This document shows positions 54,201 to 62,238 of a stretch of 64,000 nt of DNA, one piece after another. How positions within the stretch are numbered: position 1 is the first letter of the stretch; each line of letters begins with the position of its first letter. The position numbers were made by a program, and so were the translations under genes. Below the pieces are notes generated by a model. That model saw only the letters and a list, made by a program, of their open reading frames with translations. It did not search any database and was not told the origin of the DNA. The DNA comes from Lujinxingia vulgaris (GTDB taxonomy: Bacteria > Myxococcota_A > Bradymonadia > Bradymonadales > Bradymonadaceae). The stretch covers positions 1-64,000 of the forward strand of contig NZ_VOSL01000059.1 of the NCBI RefSeq assembly GCF_007997005.1. Reading direction: 5' to 3'.

Positions 54201-55947
54201 GTATAAATGTTTCATTCCGACGGGATGGCGGATTGGCAATGAATGCGGTGTGGTTGGATTTCTGCATCCTGAAGGGATGTATAACGACCCTAAAGGCGGA
54301 AATTTCCGCAACCTCACCTATCCGAGACTTGCCTATCATTTTCAGTTCACCAACGCGTTTTTCCTTTTTCCTGAAGTACACGATCAAACAATATTCAGCA
54401 TTAATATCTATCGAGCACACGCTCGCGACATACGGCGCTTCTCCCACATCGCCAACCTCTTCCTACCTCAAACCGTCGACGCATGTATGGAGCATCACGG
54501 GCATGGCCCGGTGCCCGGCATCAAAGACGACGAGCATAACTGGAACATCCACGGCCACCGCGCCCGCGTTATTGAAGTTGGCCCCACCGAACTGGCCCTT
54601 TTCGCGCGCCTTTACGACGATGAAGGCACCCCGCCCTTGCAGGCACGCCTGCCCGCCCTGCACTCCACCCAACTTGTCGCGGTGTTGGAGAAGTTCGCCC
54701 GCCAGCCTCAACGTTTGGGCGATTTGAAGGATGAGTATTACGCAACGGTCATGTTCGACGAGACAAACGCGGTGAAGAAAGACGGCACCATCCGCCGCGA
54801 AACCCGCTTCCCGACCGACGCATCGGAGTGGATCCTCTCAGGCCCTCACTTCTTTGTCGGCACCCCCTTCAACAAAACCCCGCGCGAAGTGTGCAACCAC
54901 AACCAGGCCTACGATTGCCTGGACCTCACCGACCTCCCCGACGACTACCTTCCCCGCACCAACTACGTGCCTGACTGCACACCCGAGGAGTATCGGAGCC
55001 GCACGCCGCGGGTTGGCTGGGGGGTGGAGAAGCCGGTGACGGAGTTTTATCGCGTCATCTCACGTACAATGCTTAGTCAATCTGGCGAGAGAACTCTAAT
55101 AACAGCAATTTCCCCACCCAAGACAGGCCATCTTGATCTTGGCTTCTCTCTGACATTTAAAAACAACAAACAACTCACCCCCTACATCACTGCGCTTTTC
55201 AACTCAGTGCCATATGATTTCATGGTCAAATCCACAGGCAAAGGGCATTTCCGACAGGATGTCGCAAATCAGATGAAGATTCCTACTCCACCAAAATCTC
55301 AACTGGGCACCTCCCTGAGAATCCGTGGGCTTCTCCTAAACTGCCTCACCACCCACTACGCCGACCTCTGGCAGGAATGCTTCGACTCGGCCTTCACCGA
55401 CGACGCGTTTGCCAAAGACGACCCACGCCTGGACAACGCCCACTTTAAACACCTCACCCCCACCTGGACCCGCGACGTGGCCCTGCGCACCGACTACGCC
55501 CGCCGCCAGGCCCTGGTCGAAATCGACGTGCTCGCCGCCATGGCCTTAGGCCTCACCCTTGAAGAGTTGCAGACCATCTACCGCGTGCAGTTCCCCGTGA
55601 TGCGCATGTACGAAGACGACACCTGGTACGACCAGAAGGGCCGCATCGTCTTCACCAACTCCCGCGGCCTGGTGGGCGTGGGCCTGCCCCGCTCCAAATC
55701 CGCAAGCTGGCCCGACGGCCCCTACTGGCAAGACGTCCAACACATGAGCGAGGGCACCGTCACCCAGACCATCCAGGACGACACCCTGCCCGGCGGGGTG
55801 CGGGAGAAGACGATTGTGTATGAGGCGCCGTTTACGCGGTGCGATCGGGAGAAAGATTATGCGGAGGTTTGGGGGGTGTTTGAGGAAAGATTTGGTCATC
55901 CCGAGCGGGATAACGCCCCGGTTAAAGACGAGTCTGTGGACGCTTGA
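51235..55947 (+). CDS. Eco57I-type adenine-N6 DNA methylase (DISARM DrmMI-like)
   Basis: 1570 residues, start ATG overlapping the helicase stop. The N-terminal ~500 residues begin FYSHHYLDAVLQSDLN and are mostly helical. SAM motif I is VCEPAMGSAAFLNEA (~548), preceded by RDREKSASYYTPEVLT; the catalytic motif IV is DLVLGNPPWLKVEW (~911). The C-terminal ~650 residues would recognise the target. Size and partner fit the class 1 DISARM methylase, but a stand-alone BREX PglX-like or type IIG-like reading is possible. No nuclease motif was recognised in it. Two stretches, around 54170-54450 and 55040-55330, are visibly AT-richer with different codon use than the rest. Confidence 0.88.
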   Translation: MNFTGIDNDTEFYSHHYLDAVLQSDLNSEVFKDWSDDDGTRPHDALRRLAREYFELRAELESMDDAEERRQRHATFLTRLLFDLGYEPLERTREVEELSITTLTEVSRQDGAPVLWALHAPYDAQAPDLDALSRYEDHINAILFEREEPPRFILLCSELDITLIDRTKWREKRYLRFDLDEILGRKDTDTLKVTAALLERRQIWSEQDQSLLDTLDESSHKHAFGVSQDLKYALREAIELLGNEAVYYIENVKKKKRYEIGLADELSRECLRFMYRILFLFYIEARPELGYAPMNNDAYLKGYSLESLRELEQVDLSTPESLNGYYLHESIKLLFDMIFNGTAQTGQTDLYDLGNPDGEQAPTAVHGLFTLSPLRTHLFDPKATPILSGVRLRNHVVQRIIELMSLSHETKGSGRASNKRRGRISYAQLGINQLGAVYEALLSYRGFFAETDLYEVKRANVDFDELHTAYFVQKDDLEKYSSNEIVKDEKGNFVVHPKGSFIYRLAGRDREKSASYYTPEVLTSCLVKYALKELLEGVTSADEILALTVCEPAMGSAAFLNEAVNQLAEAYLQRKQEELGRDIPHDRYLSEKQRIKTLIADRNVYGVDLNPIAVELAEVSLWLNTIHEGGFVPWFGTQLRCGNSLVGARHQKVPVSERGEPVYHFLLGDEGMAKYDDHIIKGKGGKNPIEGLATDAHEHFKTWRKAFNARLTRDNLENLHELTEAIDRLWARHVEKMHDIRERTIDPIDVWPHADADPHSPTTTAYKDTVLHQELYSEKVRASSPYRRLKMAMDYWCALWFWPNEHAELIPDRETFYWDLNLILQADILPSHRADDQTDLFAPTQPVEEARRELEEYGFVNLNELINRSDDIGRRLTLVQELASRYRFHHWELEFADIFEERGGFDLVLGNPPWLKVEWDEGGVLGDHDPYFVIKKLTASQTNIVRQETIERLQIRSEFLTAYEEATGTQNFLNAAANYPELKGIQTNLYKCFIPTGWRIGNECGVVGFLHPEGMYNDPKGGNFRNLTYPRLAYHFQFTNAFFLFPEVHDQTIFSINIYRAHARDIRRFSHIANLFLPQTVDACMEHHGHGPVPGIKDDEHNWNIHGHRARVIEVGPTELALFARLYDDEGTPPLQARLPALHSTQLVAVLEKFARQPQRLGDLKDEYYATVMFDETNAVKKDGTIRRETRFPTDASEWILSGPHFFVGTPFNKTPREVCNHNQAYDCLDLTDLPDDYLPRTNYVPDCTPEEYRSRTPRVGWGVEKPVTEFYRVISRTMLSQSGERTLITAISPPKTGHLDLGFSLTFKNNKQLTPYITALFNSVPYDFMVKSTGKGHFRQDVANQMKIPTPPKSQLGTSLRIRGLLLNCLTTHYADLWQECFDSAFTDDAFAKDDPRLDNAHFKHLTPTWTRDVALRTDYARRQALVEIDVLAAMALGLTLEELQTIYRVQFPVMRMYEDDTWYDQKGRIVFTNSRGLVGVGLPRSKSASWPDGPYWQDVQHMSEGTVTQTIQDDTLPGGVREKTIVYEAPFTRCDREKDYAEVWGVFEERFGHPERDNAPVKDESVDA

Positions 55948-56026
55948 TGCACCTGACCCGATACTACACGCCCAGCACAACACTTAGAGCACGAACTCGG
56001 CCCCCACCCGCGCAAAGGCGATTAAT

Positions 56027-56479
56027 ATGACAAAGCAAAACCCCAACCGTTCATCGTTTACCGAAAGCCTCAAAGCTGGCGCCGTTGCCGGCGCCAAGGT
56101 CGGGTTGTTTCCCTCCTATCAGATCGCCTCCCTCATCGCCGACGTCGTTACCTTCTCCATCAAAGACATGCCCAGCCACGAACTCGCCGACGAACAACGC
56201 CGCGCCGAGCTCGAAACCCAGATCCACCAGGCCCGCGCCCGCGCCGCCCAGGAGCTCGCCCTGGCCGAACGCATCCTCACCGCCACCGAGATCGAGGTCG
56301 AAGAATACTACGAAGGCCACGGCGAGGGCGGCCTGGGCCTCAACGCTAACGCGGCGACCGAGACGGTGAGTTTGGGAGCGCACGGGAGTGGGAGGAGGGT
56401 GGTGCGGCGTGTGGTGCGGTTGAGGGGGTGGGCGCCGGGGGAAGAAGAGGTGAAAGAGATTCCTGGGGAAGTCGAGTAA
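56027..56479 (+). CDS. Small hypothetical protein behind the methylase
   Basis: 150 residues, AAAGGCG thirteen... about nine bases before the ATG. A Gly/Ala-rich weakly hydrophobic segment (SLKAGAVAGAKVGLFPSYQIASLIADVV) is followed by a charged helix (ELADEQRRAELETQIHQARA) and a basic/acidic tail. No family recognised. It is 79 bp after the methylase on the same strand and has its GC content, so it may belong to that unit. Confidence 0.6.
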   Translation: MTKQNPNRSSFTESLKAGAVAGAKVGLFPSYQIASLIADVVTFSIKDMPSHELADEQRRAELETQIHQARARAAQELALAERILTATEIEVEEYYEGHGEGGLGLNANAATETVSLGAHGSGRRVVRRVVRLRGWAPGEEEVKEIPGEVE

Positions 56480-56709
56480 CATCCACACGGCTAGAACCGA
56501 AAGGTATGGAAGCCATAAAACGATCGCCTCACACTACCCACCGGGAAGAACTAGCCGTTAATTGATCGCATAACGACATTGGAGCATGTCGCCAAGCCCA
56601 AGACTCGATACTATTATCGGCTGAAATTGAGCGCATAAACCTCCGCAGAAACTGTGATGTTCCCTGATTTAATAACGTCCCAACCAATCATAACGTGCGC
56701 ACAACCCGC

Positions 56710-56739
56710 TTGCCCAGCGCCGCAACATCGTGTTACAAT
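56710..56739 (+). promoter_or_regulatory. Promoter of the GTPase cluster
   Basis: TTGCCC (56710-56715), 18-bp spacer, TACAAT (56734-56739). It lies ~95 bp before ATG 56835, inside a 355-bp gap that otherwise shows only short hairpins (GTAGCCTGGCTAC, GGTAACCGGTTCC) and no gene. Confidence 0.55.
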
Positions 56740-56834
56740 CCACGCCATCTTTTGAAAACCAGGGGAACAGTAGCCTGGCTACGAACTCCCCCGGTAACCG
56801 GTTCCATTAGGAAACATTACAAAAGGACTTTCCA

Positions 56835-57545
56835 ATGCCTTTTCCATTAGTTCCTGTAATTATCGCGGGGGTCGTCGGCTTTTTTGCAGGAGCCGTAGCA
56901 GTCAATCTCTATGATGAATCACAACGAAAAGTGGTCGGAAAAAAGTTTGGCCTACTTGGAGAGCGCGCAACCGGAAAAACAACTCTGATCTATTTTCTCC
57001 AAACAGGCAGAATCAACAAAAACGTTAAACCAACTCAGGCGCCAGATAACTTCCCCGTCAGTGAACGCTCATTTACGGCGTCCGGAAATCATGGAACAAC
57101 CCGCACATTCCCGATAAAAATGAAAGAAGGGGTCGATGTCGGTGGTGGCGCCAGCAATTACGAAACCTGGCAAAAAATAGTTAAAGACACCGACATTCTC
57201 TTATATCTTTTCCGCGCGGACAAGGCACTCGAAAACGATACTCATCACTGCAAACGCATCAAAAAAGATATAAGCCAAATTTACAAATGGCTCGACGAGC
57301 GAAAGACCGCGACCGAAACGAAACCTAAATTTTTCGCTATTGGAACACATTGTGATCTAAGCGATGAATTCAATTTCCAGACGATTGATGAACGAGTCGA
57401 ATATATAAAAGATGAATTCAGCGATCTTCCATTAATACGCGAAATCTATGCAGCAACCGGAACTCCTATCATCCTGGGAAGCCTCGATGATGAGCAAAAA
57501 GCCCGCGGCATTGTCGTACAACTCTTCAAGCACATTAACACCTAA
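56835..57545 (+). CDS. Membrane-anchored GTPase-like protein
   Basis: ATG 56835 follows AAAAGGA. One N-terminal helix (VPVIIAGVVGFFAGAVAVNLY) anchors it, then a P-loop G domain: G1 GLLGERATGKTTL (~40-52), a Thr-containing switch region (HGTTRTFPIKM), G3 DVGGG (~101), and a G4-like THCD (~171-174) in place of NKxD. The codon use and lower GC differ from the upstream genes. The next gene starts 12 bp later and encodes a tail-anchored protein, so the two likely work together at the membrane. The exact GTPase family is not recognised. Confidence 0.75.
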   Translation: MPFPLVPVIIAGVVGFFAGAVAVNLYDESQRKVVGKKFGLLGERATGKTTLIYFLQTGRINKNVKPTQAPDNFPVSERSFTASGNHGTTRTFPIKMKEGVDVGGGASNYETWQKIVKDTDILLYLFRADKALENDTHHCKRIKKDISQIYKWLDERKTATETKPKFFAIGTHCDLSDEFNFQTIDERVEYIKDEFSDLPLIREIYAATGTPIILGSLDDEQKARGIVVQLFKHINT

Positions 57546-57557
57546 AAAGGGGAACCA

Positions 57558-58079
57558 ATGATTATAATGACGTTCTGGTGCCAGGCCTTAGACAACCAAA
57601 GTGATGACATTTACGCAGTATGGAAAAACGATAAACTTAATCGAATCACTGATACAAACACCCAGCGAACCTTAAATCAGGCTATTGCACGAACCCGGCA
57701 GCAAGGCCAACGGCTTCGCGACACCGACCAGATTCAAGCCGACATCTATTTCCCGCCTATATTAGCAAATGACGGCGAGTTCCTTCTCCAGCTCGCTACG
57801 ACAAGCAAAGACGTTGCTGGACGTCGCGTTATTATCACCTGTCATGGTGACACGAAGGCGGAAAACCAAGCTGTGTGGCAGGATCAAATCATTTCTGCGA
57901 TTGACGCTTTCACGACCGAACAATCGCTCCCTTTAAATGTCGATGACAGTGAACTTCGCCATGTGCTCAACGAAATCGCCGACAAAAAAAAAGCGCGGAG
58001 AAACATCCAACTCACGGTGGGAGGAGTATTAGCAGCGAGCGCTGCGCTAATTCTGATCTGGATTCTTCGCGCATTATAA
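57558..58079 (+). CDS. Tail-anchored partner of the GTPase-like protein
   Basis: 173 residues. The start is ATG 57558, with AAAAGGGGAA just before it; a second ATG is at 57567. The soluble part (MTFWCQALDNQSDDIYAVW, ADIYFPPILANDGEFLLQLATTS, RRVIITCHGD) looks like a compact alpha/beta domain. One C-terminal helix (IQLTVGGVLAASAALILIWILRAL) anchors it, opposite to the N-terminal anchor of the GTPase. No family recognised. Confidence 0.7.
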   Translation: MIIMTFWCQALDNQSDDIYAVWKNDKLNRITDTNTQRTLNQAIARTRQQGQRLRDTDQIQADIYFPPILANDGEFLLQLATTSKDVAGRRVIITCHGDTKAENQAVWQDQIISAIDAFTTEQSLPLNVDDSELRHVLNEIADKKKARRNIQLTVGGVLAASAALILIWILRAL

Positions 58080-58239
58080 AATCAGAAGTTAGCCAAGCTC
58101 TGCCTCAGGTTACAATAGAAAGAAACTCATTGCTTTTCCGAGGTGGAAAGCGACTCCTCGAAACATTGGTCATCCCTTTACACAAACGCTCTCCGCAATC
58201 TGACCCCACCTTAAAACGCCATTTAAAAAAGAGAAAAAA

Positions 58240-58995
58240 ATGACGACTAACATACTATCCAAGTCCCCTTCTGAAAGACGCATACTCGTTGTAGTCGACT
58301 CCCCCGATTACGAGGATCTCTACTTGAGCGAAGAGGGCCGCGCGCTCCTAAACCGCCGCGATGTTGCCGTCCTCGAATTCCCCTTTGTTGGTGATGATGA
58401 GAAGCTGCTCGAATTGGACCAGCGAGGCCTGCTGGCTCCAAATACCGTGCTGCTCCAGAGCCCCTTTGATGACGACTACACTTCACCAACCAACGCAGAC
58501 AACTTCTTCGCAATCCGAAAATTTACGCTTTTCTCAACGCTTTGCCAGCAATTGGGCGCGCGACGCGTTCAAACGACTCAACTCATAATCGAGACCGAAG
58601 GTCAGGAATCGTCAGTCAAGTTGAGTGCAAGCTATGCAGGTGTTCGCGGGTCGGTCAAACCTTCGTCATCAAAACAGAGCTCACTCGCCAAAAGCCTGAC
58701 GCTCGATGATACCTTTCAAGGGGGAACCGCAAATATCCAGGCAGCTCGCACACTTATCCGAAAACATGGGCTCGCCAACGATCCTGTCTTCACCTCCCTG
58801 ATTGAACAGGCCGAGTATGCCGGAAATCGCCTGGAATCTCGCGAATTCACCGTCTCATTGACTCAGGAGCTTAAGAATCGCCTCCAGCTTGCTATGCAAG
58901 TTCGACTCCCAAACGGACTGTCCCTGGGCAGCACGTTCGAGTTAAAGACGATGCAGTCGACGGAGTATCGCGTGACGACGTTGGTGGAGTTTTAG
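58240..58995 (+). CDS. Hypothetical protein of the GTPase cluster
   Basis: 251 residues, soluble, with a purine-rich stretch (AAAAAAGAGAAAA) in front of ATG 58240. The N-terminal ~110 residues (RRILVVVDSPDYEDLYLSEEG, VLLQSPFDDDYT) look like an alpha/beta domain; a Ser-rich linker and a second part (REFTVSLTQELKNRLQLAMQVRLPNG) follow. No recognised family. A 160-bp gap before it holds only AT-rich sequence. Confidence 0.65.
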   Translation: MTTNILSKSPSERRILVVVDSPDYEDLYLSEEGRALLNRRDVAVLEFPFVGDDEKLLELDQRGLLAPNTVLLQSPFDDDYTSPTNADNFFAIRKFTLFSTLCQQLGARRVQTTQLIIETEGQESSVKLSASYAGVRGSVKPSSSKQSSLAKSLTLDDTFQGGTANIQAARTLIRKHGLANDPVFTSLIEQAEYAGNRLESREFTVSLTQELKNRLQLAMQVRLPNGLSLGSTFELKTMQSTEYRVTTLVEF

Positions 58996-59086
58996 GCGAC
59001 AAAAACGCGATTCATGCTCGTAGTCTCCTCTGGAGGAAGATCGAGTTTTAAATCACGACAATGAAAACTTAACGAGAGATGTTTCA

Positions 59087-60781
59087 ATGAATTTCAGGGA
59101 CCAACCCCTTCGCGATGTTGAAGCCAAAACATTATTAAGCATGGTACATGGCTGGATTAAAGAACACATTCAAAACGACGACGAACTTGAGATAATCACC
59201 CTCGCCAACGAAATCTTACACGAGGAAAGGGTATTAAAAAGGCAATACGGGGGATTTCCGTGTGAAGGTGGCACACGATGCTCAAGTCATTATCAAATTA
59301 GAAGCAGTAGTAACTTTGATTATGCTGCATATCATAAACACGAAGAATACATCCGAAAAGTCAACCAATTGAAAGAATGGGTTGCAAATGCCACCACTGA
59401 AGCACAAACCGAACCACCGATAAATCGATACATTGAATGGCTGATGCGACAGCCTGACGTTTGCTCCGGCTGTGGTCAACCAAAAAAGGAGTATACACAC
59501 CCCGAGTGGTGGCCCTTCCAGAGCATCTCTTGCAACTCCTTATCAGAACTGTCAGAAGCAATCGACAAGTCTAAGGTTCCGGTGGCTGTTGTGTTTAGAG
59601 GTCCGGATCCGTCTCACTCTCTCGCTCAAAACCTTCCCAAAATCGCAGTTACTCTTCACGGCAAGTTAGAGATTAAACAAGTCTCCGGAGGCGACTTTTT
59701 GGAATTTGTGATCCAGGAGCGTATAGAGTCTCTTCCGAGTATAGTTCTATATATAAATGGCAGTCCCGCTGCTCTGATTAAGGGCGAGCGAGGTGAACAT
59801 AATATCTTACGCTTCTTTAACATTTTCTCTGATCGTATGAACCCGCTACAAGCGAACTCCCCCGAGCTTATCGACTATCCAATTAACATAGATCAGGAAG
59901 TCGAAAAGTGGTTGGGCCAAGATGCGAAATATTTCCAAGATACGCATCTCCAGAAAAACACACCCACGATGGCTGACGTTATCGAATGGCAGGAGCAGAA
60001 TGACAGGCTCCGAGTTGAGAACACTCAATCTCGAAACAACATAAATAGCCAGGGTGATAAATGGGATGAACTTCGCGCTCTTTGCCAGAAACCCATCCGT
60101 GAGCCTGACGATTGGCTCCCTTTAATTATGCATGCAGAGTCAATTATTCAGGATCTACATGGGAGCGAGGATTTTAAGAGTGTGTATCGCGCAACCCTCA
60201 AGCGAATGGAAAAATTATTACTTCCGTCGCCCGCAGGTGTTTGTTTAAGTCAGATCCTTGATGATATGCAAACTCACTCTACCGAATTTTACGACTTGGA
60301 TGACGCTAAAATTGGAGCTGCCAAAGCTGCGCTCACATCCTTCCACTACAGTGCACCACTGAGCTACGGCGAATCTTCAGTAAAAAGCTGGCCAGCGTTC
60401 GCTTTACTGTCGTTTGGAAAGATCACCTCCCACCAAATGAAAAGCATATCTACATTTCAGTACATGCTCGAAGCGCTACGTCACGACGAGTTTTTGGGCA
60501 AACCTCACTCCTATTGGAAGAGTGCGTTGTCTAAACTTTCACTGGGGCTCAAGAAGCAAGCTGCGTTCGAATATAATAAGAACTTGCCGCACGGCTACGG
60601 TCATTACACAGTCTATGAGTCCATACCTGGCAGCTATGACGGCCGCCGTCTTCGAGAAGGGTACCGACGGATACTTCGGGGTGCGCTATGCGACGAGTCT
60701 TTTTTTGACCACACTCGCCGGGCAAAAGAGTATAACTTTATACTTGTAGATCGGCATTTTAGAATAAGTCGCGATCGGTAG
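59087..60781 (+). CDS. Large unknown protein with thioredoxin-like segment
   Basis: 564 residues with no strong ribosome site. Residues ~55-150 hold Cys/His motifs (CEGGTRCSSHY, CSGCGQPKKEY) that could bind zinc. Residues ~164-250 follow a thioredoxin-fold pattern: VPVAVVFRGP, then a helix, KIAVTLHGKLEIKQVSGG, and ESLPSIVLYINGSPAALIKG, in which LP sits at the cis-proline position; the CxxC of true thioredoxins is missing. The C-terminal ~250 residues are helical and unrecognised. It is the AT-richest gene of the island and is followed by a perfect hairpin. Function not known. Confidence 0.7.
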   Translation: MNFRDQPLRDVEAKTLLSMVHGWIKEHIQNDDELEIITLANEILHEERVLKRQYGGFPCEGGTRCSSHYQIRSSSNFDYAAYHKHEEYIRKVNQLKEWVANATTEAQTEPPINRYIEWLMRQPDVCSGCGQPKKEYTHPEWWPFQSISCNSLSELSEAIDKSKVPVAVVFRGPDPSHSLAQNLPKIAVTLHGKLEIKQVSGGDFLEFVIQERIESLPSIVLYINGSPAALIKGERGEHNILRFFNIFSDRMNPLQANSPELIDYPINIDQEVEKWLGQDAKYFQDTHLQKNTPTMADVIEWQEQNDRLRVENTQSRNNINSQGDKWDELRALCQKPIREPDDWLPLIMHAESIIQDLHGSEDFKSVYRATLKRMEKLLLPSPAGVCLSQILDDMQTHSTEFYDLDDAKIGAAKAALTSFHYSAPLSYGESSVKSWPAFALLSFGKITSHQMKSISTFQYMLEALRHDEFLGKPHSYWKSALSKLSLGLKKQAAFEYNKNLPHGYGHYTVYESIPGSYDGRRLREGYRRILRGALCDESFFDHTRRAKEYNFILVDRHFRISRDR

Positions 60782-60934
60782 TACTCATAGTTTTGATTGT
60801 GCGTTCGAGCCGAAGGGTTGGTGGCTGTATCATTCCCCCAGCCAACCTATCGTGTCGACGTCGGTCTGAGTCTGCGTCTAGGAACTCGAGTTATTTTTGA
60901 GTTTTCACGTATTTTTTGCTTCGCACAAAAATAG

Positions 60935-60983
60935 GGCGGGAGAACTATCGTGAGCTTTCTTCAGTCGCGATAGTTCTCCCGCC
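60935..60983. other. Perfect 16-bp inverted repeat
   Basis: GGCGGGAGAACTATCG and its exact complement, separated by 17 bases. There is no T-run right after it, so it is not a standard terminator. It sits at the edge of the low-GC cluster and may mark an element boundary or be an RNA hairpin. Confidence 0.75.
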
Positions 60984-61106
60984 TGAACATTTCTCAGATT
61001 GCTTTAGTTGGCCCTGAGCTTTTCTATCACTACGCCTCGCATTATATCATCTAAGAGGCTAATGCGACCCAAAAGACAAAGGGGCGGCAATGAAAAGTTG
61101 CTGGGC

Positions 61107-61337
61107 TTACTCCTTGGAGCGGTCAAACTCGCTTCCAACTTTGTTCCCCGAGAGGCCGCCAATAATACCTCCCACAATTGCGCCTGGAATCGTGCCCGCC
61201 ATCCCACCCAACGGTCCCGCTACGATTCCAATCTTCGCGCCCAATGCGGCGCCCGCAGCAGCGCCACCAAGGACGCCCCCTCCTGTGCCCACTGCCTCTG
61301 CCTTACGACGACGCTTCTTCTGATAAGATGAGCCCAT
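61107..61337 (-). CDS. Small glycine-zipper peptide
   Basis: ATG 61337 has AAGGAG ten bases upstream. 76 residues: a basic head (QKKRRRK), then a long Gly/Ala/Ile/Val-rich stretch (GGAAAGAALGAKIGIVAGPL and GAIVGGIIGGLSG) with GxxxG spacing, and a short charged tail. Such glycine zippers insert into membranes and are found in class II bacteriocins and in envelope proteins. No transporter or immunity gene is recognised nearby; the XRE regulator next to it has a hydrophobic middle. Confidence 0.65.
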   Translation of the reverse strand: MGSSYQKKRRRKAEAVGTGGGVLGGAAAGAALGAKIGIVAGPLGGMAGTIPGAIVGGIIGGLSGNKVGSEFDRSKE

Positions 61338-61419
61338 AATCGAATTTCTCCTTGTCACAGGAGGTGCGTAGTACCGCACCTACTCGTTAGTTTGGCCGTC
61401 CTATAAGTGCACGGCGTTT

Positions 61420-61439
61420 CGTGTCGAGCCCTCGACACG
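61420..61439. promoter_or_regulatory. Palindrome, candidate operator
   Basis: CGTGTCGAG-CC-CTCGACACG, perfect 9-bp arms with a 2-base centre, between the glycine-zipper gene and the XRE regulator gene. Position and symmetry suit binding by a dimeric regulator, perhaps the neighbour. Confidence 0.45.
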
Positions 61440-61470
61440 TCACACAGCGTACAGACACCGCACGGCGGTG

Positions 61471-62043
61471 TCAATGCTTCTCGTCATCTTTTTCAAGTCG
61501 CCAGGATGCGCAGAGCTTAATCAAGTCTTGCAGGCCCAGTCCCAGCGCGGAAGAAGCTAGAATGACCTCCTGTAGTGCAACGCCCAAGTCCCCGAGATCC
61601 ACATCGAGCAGCTCGGCTTGATTGGCGGCTACGGTGGTCACCAGGCGTAGTTGCGTTGCCTCCAACAGGATTGGCTCATCCGTCCCTTTCTTGGCGTCGC
61701 TGACCTGTTTTAGCCCCCCCAAAACCGAACTAAGGCCGTGCAAGGCCGTAACTCCAAGCACACCCGCAGCCGCCGCGGTAGCTACCCCAACGCCCATCAT
61801 GCGATTCATTGTCACGCTGGATGGCTTTAAGATTTTCGTTATCTGGTTTTCAACCGACGTGTTGCGTGCCAGTAGAGCCAGCCTCGCTCGGATACCATCG
61901 CCCCGAGGTTCCGCGCCTTCCTCTTCCCAACGTGTCACCGTTCGCACGTGTACTCCCAGTTGGTTGGCTAGATCGTCACGGCTGAAGCCCAGGTCTTCTC
62001 TCAGTTGGATGATAACGTCGCTGAGCGTTGGATTGTTGGACAT
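61471..62043 (-). CDS. XRE-type helix-turn-helix protein with hydrophobic middle
   Basis: ATG 62043 has GGAGAC in front. Residues ~5-60 form an HTH of the XRE family (IIQLREDLGFSRDDLANQLG, VHVRTVTRWEEEGAEPRGD). Residues ~80-110 are hydrophobic and Gly/Ala-rich (MMGVGVATAAAAGVLGVTAL), enough for one membrane segment. The C-terminal part is helical. It could be a membrane-bound regulator of the neighbouring small gene. Confidence 0.75.
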   Translation of the reverse strand: MSNNPTLSDVIIQLREDLGFSRDDLANQLGVHVRTVTRWEEEGAEPRGDGIRARLALLARNTSVENQITKILKPSSVTMNRMMGVGVATAAAAGVLGVTALHGLSSVLGGLKQVSDAKKGTDEPILLEATQLRLVTTVAANQAELLDVDLGDLGVALQEVILASSALGLGLQDLIKLCASWRLEKDDEKH

Positions 62044-62238
62044 AAGGTCTCCATGTGTAAGTCAACGGAACGCACCCGGCGCGAAGACCGTCTAACAATT
62101 GCCCGGCAGTGTCAATCGCTGTCAGGTTCGGTTCCGCGGGCAATCCGCCCACCTAGGACAACGGTGGCTGACCAAGCTAAACCAGTCCTGTCAGAATTGA
62201 GGCGGGTGTTGGCCGGGACGTCCGTTCAAGTGGGTGAG

